The notes under the pieces were generated by a model that saw only the letters and a program-made list of their open reading frames with translations, ran no database searches and was not told where the DNA came from. Positions 41,241 to 53,495 of a stretch of 64,000 bases of DNA are shown here, in pieces. Position numbers and translations under genes: made by a program. This DNA comes from Crocodylus rhombifer (lineage: Eukaryota > Chordata > Crocodylia > Crocodylidae): NCBI GenBank assembly GCA_038503035.1, contig JAVSML010001000.1, positions 744,397-808,396 of the forward strand, in the 5' to 3' direction. Each line of letters starts with the position of its first letter. Within the stretch, counting starts at the first letter, position 1.

Positions 41241-44135
41241 TTGCTTAATTCACTTATTCAGCAAAATACTGATTAATTAATCTTTATTCCTTGGGTCTAA
41301 TTTTTCAGGAAAAAATATGCTTATAATTTGCAATACAAATTTTCTTTTGTGCATTTTGACTTTGAATCATGTTTCTTGAAGGGGCTCCTGAAAGGAAGCA
41401 TTTGATCAGGCAAACATTTTTCCTCCTGCGCAGATAGATGTTTGGTAGAGGACTCCTACCTTTGTTAGTAGGCAAATTAATCACCAGAAGAAGGAAAATT
41501 TTTAACAAAGTTTTCATATTGGAACATAAAGTAGTCATTTAGATATGTTAGTCCCTGGTCACTGAATGCCTTGAAAATAAAGACTGAAGAGCTTTGTTCT
41601 CTGTAGAAGAAGGGAGACAGATCTGCTGTACCTCAGTGTAGTCTGTGTTGCTGAAGAGATCAACTGGTACAGAATGCTTCAGCATAAGGAATATGGGCTT
41701 CCTATTGCACTAGGCTGAAAGGAGATGAAGGTGTCAGTAACTAGGGTCATGATATCATCTACAAGGGTAGATGGTTTCCCGCAGCCAATTTGAAATAGGA
41801 TAAAGTGTTGCTTGGTAAGTTGGTATCTTAGCATCATAGAAAAATCCAAATTGATTAAATGCAGATGCGATCCTTCAAAGAAACTACACCATGTTTGGAT
41901 GTCTTCAAAACCACTTCTGCTCTATTTTGCTCAGGTATACCTTCCACCAGCTCTTCAAGTCTCTGGGATACAGAAGTGCTAAACACATTTAGGGAAAGAT
42001 AAACAACTTCACTTCTGGGTATGCTGAATTTTCATTTTAAGTAGGGGAAGATTTAATGGCACAGGAGAAGCATCAGAAAATCCCAGAAGGAAAAGAACCC
42101 CACAAATTAAGAAAGAGGGCAAAATAAGCTTTCCTGTGATCTTGGGAAGAGCTCAGAGACTGCAATCTACCATTTAAGGAATTTGTCTAACTGCTATAAT
42201 TAAGAATCTCAAAAGGGGTAAATCCTAGATTCTTCAGAAGATAAATGAGTGGGCCTATCACCACTTTAAAAACCAATGCATCAACGCTCCAGCCAAACAC
42301 CATTAAGCTTTCCCTGATACAGTATTAATTTTCAAAATAGCACAAGAAGTGTTTTTTTTAATAACTTGAATGCATTGGTGAGCCAAGGAAAGTTTGCTTA
42401 TTTTTGCCAGGAATTCCTCTTTACAAACAACTTAAGCCTTTGAGGCTGCTCATCTGAAATAGTTGGGTAGTGACACACTCGCAAAGAGGTTCTTAAAGAG
42501 GGTGGAAACAACAAATATTTTTAAACACAGTAGCTTTCCCACCTTTCATGTATAATCCGATATGGCCTGGGAAACACTGCTGTAGCAACAGCCCCATCAC
42601 CCTTTCAGATGGGAAGCGTATGACCAGTATAGAAAAACACGTTTTGATTTGATACACAGAATCTTAGCCCGTCACTTTTTTACTGGCTGCTTAGATGCTT
42701 TGTTAGTGATCACAGAGGCTACCGCACCAGGGCTAGGAGTATTTAAGTCTTTCAGTGGATGATACAACAGTACCAGCAATTGGCTTCCACCTGCCAGCAC
42801 TATATGGATGTGCAGTAGTCCTGACTCATGGAACAGCAGGCAGCTTAAAGGTGGATGACATCCAGAACAGTTAGGAGACTTGGGATGGGGGAGTACTGGT
42901 CAATTTTTTTCCTCACTTGGACTGTAATAAGAAAAGAAGGAGATGACTTAGTGACATGGTTATGCATTATTCAAATTTCTCATAGCTAACCTAAGTTTTT
43001 ACTTTAGGAAACTCCAGATGTTTAAACTTTTTGGCTAAGCCTTTTCTACTCTGGCCAGCTGTAACACCTCATCTGTCCAAAGACAGAAGATATTGAAGTT
43101 TGACCCACTATGGATGCTTACACCATGGAAAATTTGACAGTAAAGATGACCTCCCACAGGCTGAGCTATAGACAAGTAGTCCCCTTTGCCAGATATTAGT
43201 TTGGTAGGCCAGCATCCTCAGAAAGGGCCTGATGTGTAAGACCATTCAATAACTTATTTTTACCATATGGTCTTCCTCTCCACAGATTAGAATTAAATTT
43301 CAGGAATATACTAATGCATCTTAATGTTGATATGTCAAAATAGTAAAGGGATTTGTAATCATTAAGCTCCAGCATTAGGTTTAAGAAAAAAATCGGTTGT
43401 GAGCCCGAAGGCCAATTTTTCCTTATGCTGTCAAATTTGAGGAATTCAGTATTGTGTTTGGCTCCGGTAGGTGACAGCTCAGGTAAAAGAATGGTTTTCC
43501 AAGGGTTGTAAACTATAGAACCAAAAGGGTTCCTTTGAAGCTGCTACAGTTTCAAACTCATCATTAGCAGGATCACAGAAGATAGTATTACAATCTGAGG
43601 ACTATTTCACAAGACTAAACACTGGAAGATGCTTGGAACTGGATACCTACATGACATTAAATTTTCTTTTAGCAGGTATTAGCAGCAAAGAATACCTCCA
43701 TGAAAGGAAGGGATTGGTCTTTTCTAATAGCCCTGAAGTGGAAACCCAAGTAGACAAAAATTCAAGGATTGCCATCTGTCTCTGCTTCCATCATCAAACC
43801 TGAGAGTGAAGATAGGTTAATGGTAGATTCCAAGAAGCTGCTGAAGTGGGAAAGCCATCTTAAAAGGAAAGAGAGAGGGCTCCATGCATCTTGAATCATC
43901 AGTTAAGAGGTAAAAGTAATAAAACCAGCCATTCAGGAAAAATGAATTTTATAATTTTGTGAGAGCTCAAAAAAAATGGCATGAAAGTCTAAAAAGAACT
44001 TCATTTTTAAAGGGAAGGGTGAATACACAAGATAAACCATTAGATTTTCTACTTAATATACTGTGAGTGGATCTACATGAGACATTTACTGTGGAGTTGC
44101 CTAATGAGCTCAGCTGTAAAGACTCAATGTCTATG

Positions 44136-45040
44136 AGTGACCACCTTTTAAAATGGAAAGATAAAACATGCTCGCCTCTTCCCCCACCCCAGTCCTCCAA
44201 CAGCATGGCAGGAGCAGAGCCAAGTTAACAAATGGAGCAAGAGTGGATGCAGGCTGCCCACTGTGGGCTTGGGGCTCCCCACTCTGATGGCTTTTCCCTG
44301 CTGAGCCGTGCTGGCCACATGACCCCTGCCTACCCAGCACCGGGGGGGGAGGGCCCCACTATGAACCCATGTCCCCAATGCTACTAGGTGTGGGGGGGGG
44401 GGGGAGGGTGACTCACCTTGGCAGTGCAACCAGTGCAGGGCCCCCAGGCAGAAGGCATCATGATAGAGAGCCCCAAGCCCACAGCAGGCAGCCCACCTCT
44501 GACCTCACCCTTACCCCATGCACAAATTGAGGGGGAATGTGTCCTTCCTACTTCCTCTCCTGGGGGATGTGTACAGTGGTGGTGAGCTGCCCTTCCCATT
44601 CCCTCTGGTTCCATCCCATTCCACACCCTAGGCCCTGGCTCTATGTACCACTCTGGCTGGTCAGTTCTCCCAGATCCAGCCCTTGCCCCACTCACTCCCT
44701 TATCATGGGGCCTCAATCTGCACCCCTCATGCACCCATTATGCCCTCTTCCCCCACAGACTTACCTGCAGGGAGCTGATTTCCATGCTGCCTGGCTGTAT
44801 TCCTGGCCATGTGCAAGCATGCAGGCATGCAAATGCATCTGTGCCCCACTCCTGGCAGCCCAAGCAGGCCCTTGCAGGCTGGAATGCTGCCGGTTTGCAA
44901 GGGGAAACCCACCATTTCCCAATCCCTGCATGATACTGCAAATCCAGGACAAATGCTGTCCTGCAGTCATGTAGCCCAGGACTGGGACGTGATGTCCCCA
45001 TTCCAGGACTGTCGCACCCAATTAGGGATAGGTGGTCACT
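44136..45040. mobile_element. GC-rich TIR element, family shared with 52560
   Basis: An 11-bp perfect inverted pair, AGTGACCACCT (44136-44146) and AGGTGGTCACT (45030-45040), bounds a GC-rich core. The core shares long phrases with the reversed element at 52560-53495: TTACCTGCAGGGA, CTGTATTCCTGGCCATGTGC and GCAAGGGGAAACC in the same order. The core also carries the phrase GGCAGCCCAC or its reverse twice (near 44255 and 44480), an internal inverted repeat. No transposase was seen. Confidence 0.6.
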
Positions 45041-45046
45041 TTAGCA

Positions 45047-45211
45047 CAGGAGCAGGCAATGATTTCGGACAGAGCTGCTTACTGAGTTTTGGCAAACCAT
45101 CAAGGGCCACATGAAAGGTAGCCAGGGGCAGATGAACATTTATTTTCTAAATTTTAGGGGCCCTGCAGGCAAAATAGAATGGCTTGGTGGGGTGCATTTT
45201 GCCCACCCCGG
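45047..45211. mobile_element. 165-bp hAT-like MITE, short relative of 26262
   Basis: The left end CAGGAGCAGGCAATGATTTC aligns with the reversed right end of the element at 26262-27802. The right end in reverse, CCGGGGTGGGCAAAATGCAC, aligns with that element's left end, as does the next segment (CCATTCTATTTTGCCTGCAG compared with CCATTCTATCCAGTCTGCAG). It is therefore the same element without the 1.4-kb GC-rich core, inserted in reverse, and lies directly beside the TIR element at 44136. Confidence 0.75.
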
Positions 45212-46929
45212 CCAAGCATCTACACTATGGCTCTATTAGGCCTCAGTAAACTAATAAATGCTTCCATAACATACTACTTGTAAACACAAGTACTATCCAG
45301 TGATGTTGTTATTTAAAGGTGCCACAAGACATGTATAGATGCTGATGGCATTGGCTGGGGTATAAGGGTGCTTCAGTATGGGGGCTGGGAGGCTGAACCC
45401 TGGGGCCCTCTGCCAACCAGGGCAGCTCTGACCTAGCTCAATGTGCTGGAGTCCTGGGTACATGTGTAAATGCAGGACTTAGGGGCAATAAGCACTGGCA
45501 TGAGCTGCACCAGAGTTTATTTAGTCAAATTAATTGCACATGTAAATGTGTCCCACAGCATACAAAATTAGTCCTATCAGTACTTTTGGACTTTGAATGA
45601 GCACACCTCATATGAAGGGGAAAGGGGGAACCAAAATCAAAAATCAGGAAATAAATATACCCAGTTAACAATAGTTTAGAATAAATTATACTATTTTAAA
45701 AGCAAATTATTACGTGTTACAAATCTCATCATCAATAATTTTAAGCCTACTATTAATACTACTTTTGTATTTGCAGTCTTGAACAATGAAACAGATGTTA
45801 GATGGATTCATTTTTTTCTGTAGTTTAATTCTACCAATTGCACTTTTAAGGTTTTGTTCAGTAGCAATCTACACGGTGCTGTTATGACACGGGATAGGTG
45901 GGAAGTTAATGTCCTTTTGGATTGCTATTTTTTTCCTCATTAAATTAACAGAGTATTTTGTATTGGACTAATTTTTTGGCAAAAAGCTTATCCTTACAAA
46001 AGCAGGACCAACTGGAAATCATTAATATCTCCATCAATGTATATAGATACCTCTGTCCAAGACCAATAAAAGTAAAGGGCAGAATCACACCCCAAGCTTT
46101 TGGGACAAATCTGACTCCAGGGTATCTCTAATGTGAATGAGCAACACTAGCGAAGCCTTAGAGATTGATCTTTTATTAGGCAAAATATCTATTAAAATGT
46201 TTTACCCTTCTCTCCTTATGAAGGCATAAACCTAAAGGACAGATGTTAGAAAAAATAGCAACATTTAACAGCAGCCATACCTATAATCAAACATATAATA
46301 ATATATTAATATGCCAAAATTTAGAAAAAGGCCCAGTGAATACACACCTAGTTCTTTTATTCTAACTCATCTATCCATCAGGGAAAAAATTGGGTAATTT
46401 ATATCATTCCTCTTTGAAAATTTATAAGCTTTCATTTTCAATGGAATTTTAGTTTTAGAGACCAATTTTGGAAAAAAACCCACTGGATATTCAGTATATA
46501 CATATAGCAATTATGCATATATATATATATTTTATAGTTGAGACTGTACAAATTGTATTTAAAGTTCAATTATTTCAAATTCTCCATATACATGAATAAA
46601 GCTATCAAATGTACACAAGAACATATTTTGGATCTACTAGCTGGGGCATAGTTATATGATACACTCCTATCCCCGAATCTCCTATAGTGGGAATAACAGT
46701 GTTAGTCTCATCTCCCCAGAATCTTTCCATTTGCTATGAAAACCAAAAAGGAAGAGTAGAGCATAGCTGTGGGCAACAGAGCTTATTCTTCTTATCTAGG
46801 TCTGTCCCAACAGTTCCGTTGTTGAGAAAGTTAACATGGCAAAACTTTCTGAGAAAGCTTTGTCAAATAATTACCCTACGTAAAAGAACAGGAAAAGTCA
46901 TTTTATTCCAACCTTCTTCCTCTCCCCAT

Positions 46930-47390
46930 TTCCCACCCCACCCCCGCCAGGATCAACCTTAGGGAAATGGTGCCCTGGGCGAGTTTGTATTTTGGCATCC
47001 CCCCCACTCTCCACCTAAAAATTGGGGGGGGGGGGTAGAATCAGCAGTGCAGAGGTAGACAGACAGGGACATGGGTTGCAGTCTGATGGGGAGGCAGAAC
47101 AGCATGGCGTGCCCAGCAGGCACCTCTGCTGCTGTGTGGGGGCAAGGTGCACAGACTGAAGCAAGCACCACCCCATGTGCACATGCCTGGCCCAGATCCT
47201 CTTGAGCAGTGGCTGTGGATGGGGAGTGGACTGAGCTGAGCTCTGCTCTTCCTGCCTGGGACAGGGATCAGACAGCAGGGAGCACTGCTGTGAGTGTGGG
47301 CTGCTCATGCACATGTATGTGTGGCGCCCCCTTGACCACAGCACCCAGGGTAATGACCCACTTGTAAGGCCTGCCCTTCACCTAGCAATC
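46930..47390. other. GC-rich repeat-like block
   Basis: Starts near CCAGGATCAACCTTAGGGAA with GGTGCCCTGGGCGAG, and ends near GTGGCGCCCCCTTGACCACA. The paired GCGCCC-type phrases suggest a DNA-element derivative, but its ends are not certain. The overlapping open frames are composition artefacts. Confidence 0.4.
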
Positions 47391-48745
47391 AAATAGGAAA
47401 GGTAAAGGAAGGTTTGAAATTTAGTCAGTTTCAGCAATTTAGAAGGGACACAAAATGCAAGTATTATCAGTGCATTGACTTTTCCAGGGGGTCAATCACC
47501 AAAACAACATGGAGAACAGACACTCTAAGATTACTTTAGGTACATTAATTAAGGCAAAAATGGCACAAAAAAATACTGAAATTCTTTCTGAGGAATATTA
47601 CAATTCTCCATAGGTCACTCCATGTTTTTGAATGTCGTAGTTTATGAGGTAGACTGATATTATCTACACTCAGGCCAGTAACATCAAAAACAGAGGTTTC
47701 ACATTTGTTTTCTTAAGATGGGTCATGTTGCTACTGTGCTGCCATTCTGTCTTTCTAAAGTGTCTGCCTGGACAACTTTTTCAAGACATCCTGAGATAGG
47801 TGGCTTTAAGGTAGCCAACTCACATCTAGGAGCTTACCAATAAGTAGTGGAAGATGGAGAGATGAAGCATGCTTACCAGCTGTATTCTGGTTTACCACAG
47901 TCTTGTCAGACACTCCCACAGGGAATCTAAAGACTGTACTATTAATTACTTGGATATGATTGCAGTTTCCTGAGCAATTGTTTTAGCATTTGCCATACCA
48001 GACTCAAATTTAGCTACTAATAAGTACAAATTTCTGTAGTTAGTTCTGGTTCAAACAGTAGTTACAGGTACTGTTACAGCACAGTTTCCCTACAACTTCT
48101 CTATCTGATTATTTCACTAGGAATAGCTCCTGTGCAGAATTGTAAAAAGTTAAACCACAAAACAGAAACATATTAGTTAGGTTTATCCACTACCCATGCA
48201 CACTAGAAAAAAAAAAGGGCTTTTTCACTACCAAAGTCATTAATGTACAAGTCCTTCAGAGCTACTACATTATGACAGACCCTATATCAAGAAGAAAACT
48301 ACAAAGAATAATCAGTCCTACCAGTACCACTTCCCCCTACCCAATGTCTGAAAGCTGATTCTAATTAACAGTAAAAATATATATATGAAAACTATTTTGG
48401 GGACAGGGGGTGGGAGTGAATAATCAAAACCAGGGTGAAATAAGGAAGTTCAGTATAGAGAGTTATCACCCTTGCTAGAAAATCATTATATGATGCAATA
48501 AGGAAATAGCAATACTTGGCAGTTTCTCCACACACATGTTATAGCCCAAATACAGCATTAAAAGAGCTACAAAAAAAGACATGTTAACTTTATTCAAGGG
48601 TTAATAATACACCATGGATTTGCTGCAAGACAGGCCATCAAGTATTGGAACGCCTCGCTGAATCCTTTCCATTAAACAAAGAACCCATTATGTATTCAAA
48701 TTATTTCTAATTTATTGGCCAGCAGATGGTGTTAGAGGCACTTAC

Positions 48746-48769
48746 TTTCTCTTGTTTGACTTCTCTTTC
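48746..48769 (-). CDS. FMN2: probable FMN2 microexon, 24 nt
   Basis: On the minus strand a T-rich tract leads to the acceptor GATAGTCAG, then 24 nt that translate as EREVKQEK in phase 0, then the strong donor GTAAGTGCC. The segment sits between two FMN2 exons that both meet in phase 0, so it can be included or skipped without changing frame, and its charged sequence would extend the coiled coil that continues as [19 protein letters not shown] in the next exon. An alternative acceptor four bases upstream (28 nt) would break the frame. This is an inference from splice signals and phase, not a recognised homologous sequence; transcript reads spanning the junctions would settle it. Confidence 0.55.
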
Positions 48770-49889
48770 CTGACTATCAAACGTACCACAACCAAAGTGA
48801 AAAAATATACAGAAAGAAAAAAAGCATTTTGCATTCAGTGCAAAATTAGGGGTCTTTCACTTAACTGTTATGGTATGCTGTATGCCAACCCAAAAATAAG
48901 GGATGCAAGTGTTCATTACCATACAATGTTTATCAATAGTCAGCTCACTTACCAACATTTTCCCTACAAAGTCTGTGCTTTCAGCATGTTCTTCTGCTTT
49001 ATGTGACTCAGTGGTAACAGGGTAGAGATTTCAAGAGTTTCAAAAACTATAGTGGTTTTTGTACTTAAGATGTATTTTACTCTTTAAAAGTTTGTGAGAT
49101 ATTCAACTGGATATTCCAGTCCTGAATCAGATTACATGTTTCATGCTAGCACTCCCCTCCTCCCCCAAATCCTAGTAACCCAGGTAGTATTATCTCAACT
49201 GGAAAACAAAACAAGACAAACAATTTCTGAGAGATATTATAGTATAATCTGAGAACCATCTACTGGGAAAGATCAATTTCTTTGCATGATTTATCTCAAA
49301 AGACTTAACTGCCATCTAGCGGCTGAAAAGGGACCCTTCAATATGTTGCCTTTTTAATTTTTTTAGGTTTTTCTGTTACTGTCTCTTTCCCAGGCATCCC
49401 ACCCCACTTTATTTCTGGCTTGTATGCTTGTGTTTGTATTACTAGATGTGCTACAAGTTTCGGGTAATGACATTGTCTGAAAAGGGACCACCGCCTAGTA
49501 ATTTTTCATCTAATGCTCTTTTCTAATCTGTCTCTCATCAGGTGAGATCAATTTGGGAAATCAATTTAAAGATCTCTCATATATGTAACTGAATGAGAGA
49601 AAAAGGCAAGCTTTATCCATTTCTCTTTCCGATTAGGAGGTCAGAAAACTTGCAACAGAAAATGAGACCTAATATGCTCTCTTTTTACTCTTACCAAAGG
49701 AATCCATTCAAGCAGTAAAAGGAAGGGGAGAGGGAACAGCCTCTTGGTACCTCTATGAAACTTAAGTACTCTATATGTGCTAGTTCATGTTCTAATTAGG
49801 CTGCATTCTAATAGAAACGCTCCAGCGTGGCTTCATAATCACATGTACGAACTCCTGCAGGTTTAGAAAATGCCCCTGGTCCCTTTAAC

Positions 49890-50530
49890 TAAATCTTGTT
49901 CAGTGAGGTTGAGATAAAGTCAGTGACATACCATGGGTCTCCAGCACCTGAGGGCCAATCCTTGCATTTGTCCCCCCTGCCCCCATCCTCCTCGTAGCAA
50001 TACTTAAAGTCACATTGCATGATAAGAACTCTAAAGGGCCCAGCCTCAGGGATCCCCCCACCCACCCTTGGAGCTCCCCTCACCCTCCCCACCTGCTCAC
50101 TTTTGGCTGTCCATGCAGTCTGTCCTGAGGGAGCAAGCAGGGAAGGGTTAACCTGGCTGGCCAGCCCTGGATGCTGCCACTTCTTGACTTCTGTTCTTGG
50201 GGCTGAGCCTGGCCCAGAGAACAGCAGAGGAGTGGCATCAGCCAGGCAGGGAGGCCACAACTAAATGTGGGCGGGGGGGAGGGCAGTGGGCCTGATCTGG
50301 GCCAGCAGGGGAGGAGAGGGGGCAGGTGAGGTGTCTACACTAAGGTATAGCCTGGAGTGGCTATGAGCTGGGTAGCCCAAATCAGAAATAAACGTGCCCT
50401 GGTAACTTTGACTTACCTAAAGAGTGCTTAAAAGAAGTTTCAGGTGTTAATGTGCCCCAGGTGTTGAGCCCCAGAAACCACACAAAATTAGTGTGCAACA
50501 AGGCCCTTAAACTCCTGCTGTTTGTGTGGG
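49890..50530. other. GC-rich repeat-like block
   Basis: An abrupt GC island of about 400 bp followed by AGAGTGCTTAAAAGAAGTTT and TGTTAATGTGCCCC, which resemble phrases at the right side of the block at 60650-61570. Probably a further nonautonomous DNA element; ends were not found. Confidence 0.35.
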
Positions 50531-52559
50531 AAGCTGAATAGAGAACTTGCAAATAAGGCAAGCAGATATCTTGGAAAGAACCACCGGGCACACTTCTTTC
50601 TCACTTCATCCTCCCAGCTAGGAAGTGTTCCTGCATTGATCTCACAAATCTGTCAGCACTTCTCCACATACAACCTGTTCCTCTCCTCATTATGCCTGTT
50701 TTCCAACTGCCCTGCAGTTCTATTAGGAAACAGTCACATAGGGACAGAATAGGGACAGTACTTGGAACTTTTCTTTGCTTAATTACTTTTTTCTTACCAA
50801 CTTTGTGCTCAGTCACATTAATTAGGACAGATTTTCATTCCTTAGAGAGACCCTGCACTTACCTGGCTGGGCTGCTGTTCTCAGATTAGGATTCACACAT
50901 CCAAAGAGATAATCTTTAATCAAACAAGATGTCAGAGCCAAAAATCATCTTCTCCAAGTCTAGGGAACAGGTTTGACCACAGTAAAACATATTTCCCAAA
51001 ACAAAGTCTTTTAAATGCCATAGCAAAGGAATCTTTTGCCATTTAAACTATTTTTGTGTTAAACACTTTTTAAAAGATAGAAGTGGCACACATCCTCCAA
51101 AATGTTAGTCTTGGGATTTTTCTTTGTTTTGTTTTGTCATTTATAGTTTCAAGAGTTCAGGCTTTTGATTGCTACTGTACTCAAAACTCTAAAATAACCT
51201 AGTTACTAACCTGTAGTTCCTGGAGACTGGTGTAAGAAAAATATTACAAGTCAGTCAGTAGTGTACCATAGTTTCAAATATCATGGAGAAATCATCACAA
51301 GAAAAAAAAAATGTTTATAGGTAGTAGTAAATATATTGCATGTTGCAAAACATACATTTAGTAATTTGAGATTTTCTAAGATAGACATGTTTTCTCTTTG
51401 ATATTCTTGGAAAGTGCACCCATAGATCATTCAGTAAATCTGTCTTTGGTGCCTGAGAACTGCCAGAATTATTTTATGTAGTTTAGCCATTACTATTAAA
51501 GGAAGTGCACCATGTTGGGGGGGCGGAGGAAGGGGGGGCGGAGGGCTCAAGTAATTTTACTTGAAGGATTATTTGTTGGTCAAGACATGGATGAACCAAG
51601 CAAAAAAAAAAAAAAAAAAAAAAAATTCAAGCAAGTCTGAAATTCTAAAGGCACAGGAAATACAACACGTTCTTCATGTTCTTATGTGAAGAAAGAAGTT
51701 AAATACTTAATGTAATGCAGCAAAATACTATATAACCAAAAAAAATTAAACCTGACCTTTCTGGCAAAAATCACACCTTCTGGGTAGGCTAATACAGGTT
51801 CGCTCATAGTCAGTGAAATGAAGGACAATAAATTCTACCAGGGTGCTTATTTATTTATTTTTAAAGCAGCTCTAAACCAGGATATTACATATATACACTA
51901 TTCAGGAAAAAATCCTCAATGTATTTGTGATTTATATGTGCATTAAAAATACATAAAAGTGGATCTGTATCATCACCAAAATATTTAGTGTATAATGAAG
52001 ATTTTTCTCAAAAACCAAACTACATGTCATCTACATAAGTGAATTAGGAATTTGGTTGGGGGGGAGGGGAAAATGGCACAAGAAGGGTGGTAGTGGGGAG
52101 GGGAGGACAGTATGCCTAGAAAGTAGTTGAAACATTCTGGCTTAATATATGCTATGACAATTCGTACAATGAGAAGGAGGAAAAACCCCATCTCCAGAGT
52201 CAGGATTTAGCACTGAATTTTTAAAACTTAACATTAGAAAATATACTGTAGGGTCTAATGCTGCACAGACAGGTAAATGTGGTTGTATGACTTCTTAAAA
52301 AATCTTTCCATAACTACCTTCCAAAGGCTGTAAACTATGTCCATTTCCCAAATGGTTTTAGAGAAGAATCAGCTTACTTCTTTCGATATTTTAGTTACCC
52401 ATTACAAATAAGTCTAAACTGACAACCTCATGCTGCAATTACTGGTTTCTTCAGGGACATCTATATTATCTGAGAATACTGACAAGCAGCAGGTCCTGCC
52501 TACCAGCTCCTGCTCCACATAAGATAAATGAGATGCCTTAATGCCTTACCACTGTTGAT

Positions 52560-53495
52560 TTTGAGCTCTACGCCCATAGGCAGGTTAATGCATGGGTCCA
52601 TGGGCCTGTGCCAATCAGGGGCCCCCAGGGTGGCTGGGTTCCCATGGGAAATGGCAGGTTTCCCCTTGCAGGCAGGTAGTATTGTAGCCTGCTTGGGGCT
52701 GCTGGAGTGAGACATAGGGGGCCTACATGCATGAGCCCGGCTGCATGCATGCACATGGCCAGGAATACAGCTGTAGAGCATGGAGAGCAATTCCCTGCAG
52801 GTAAGGAAGGAAGGAGCTTGGAGGAGGGAAGGGGTGTGGGAGTGGGGAAAGATCATGGCCTCCACAGTGAGGGAAGGTGAGTGGGGCTGGAGACACTGCC
52901 CAGCCATGGCAGTGCATGGGACCTGGGCTCAGGGCAGGGAGCAAGGCAGAGCCATGGGCATCTTGTCCATGGGTCATGGCTCTCTGCTGCTGCATGAACC
53001 CAAGATCTGTGCATGTGCCCCCCAGATGTGTGTGCAGGGCGGATGCTGGCTGCTCACTGTAGGCTCAGAGCTCTCCATTCTGTTGCCTTTCCCTCAGGAG
53101 CCCCACACTGGACACACACACACACACACGCGAATTGTGCCACCCACTACCACGCAGGCAGGGTATGTGGCTGGCTGGCACGGGGCCCCTGGGGCAAAGG
53201 CAGCAAGGTGGAGAGCCCTGATCCCACAGTGGGCAGCCCACATCTGCCCTCACTCTGCTCATCTCCAGCCATGGCAGGGGGGCAGCTAGCAGGAAGAAGA
53301 CATGGTCATGTGCCACCCCATCCCCAGTCCAGCTAGGTCCACCCAGCTCCTCCCCACCATGTGGGGCAGCGGCAGGAGGGGAAGGAGCCCCTCACCCCAC
53401 TGGAGTCCATGAATTCATGTTTATAATGGGGGGGCTCCAATTTTCTGTTTGTCCAGGGCCCCAATCAATCTTAATCCGCTATTGTCTATGCCTCC
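52560..53495. mobile_element. GC-rich element, reversed relative of 44136
   Basis: Read in reverse it repeats the phrases of the element at 44136 in order (CTTACCTGCAGGGAATTGCT, CTGTATTCCTGGCCATGTGC, AAGGGGAAACC). It includes a short (CA)n run near 53113-53128 and internal inverted GGCAGCCCAC-type phrases. Left and right limits are approximate. Confidence 0.55.

Noticed and set aside
52500..53336. Open frames of 135 and 169 codons
   Set aside because: They lie in a GC-rich mobile-element core shared with 44136; the second includes a (CA)n translation.
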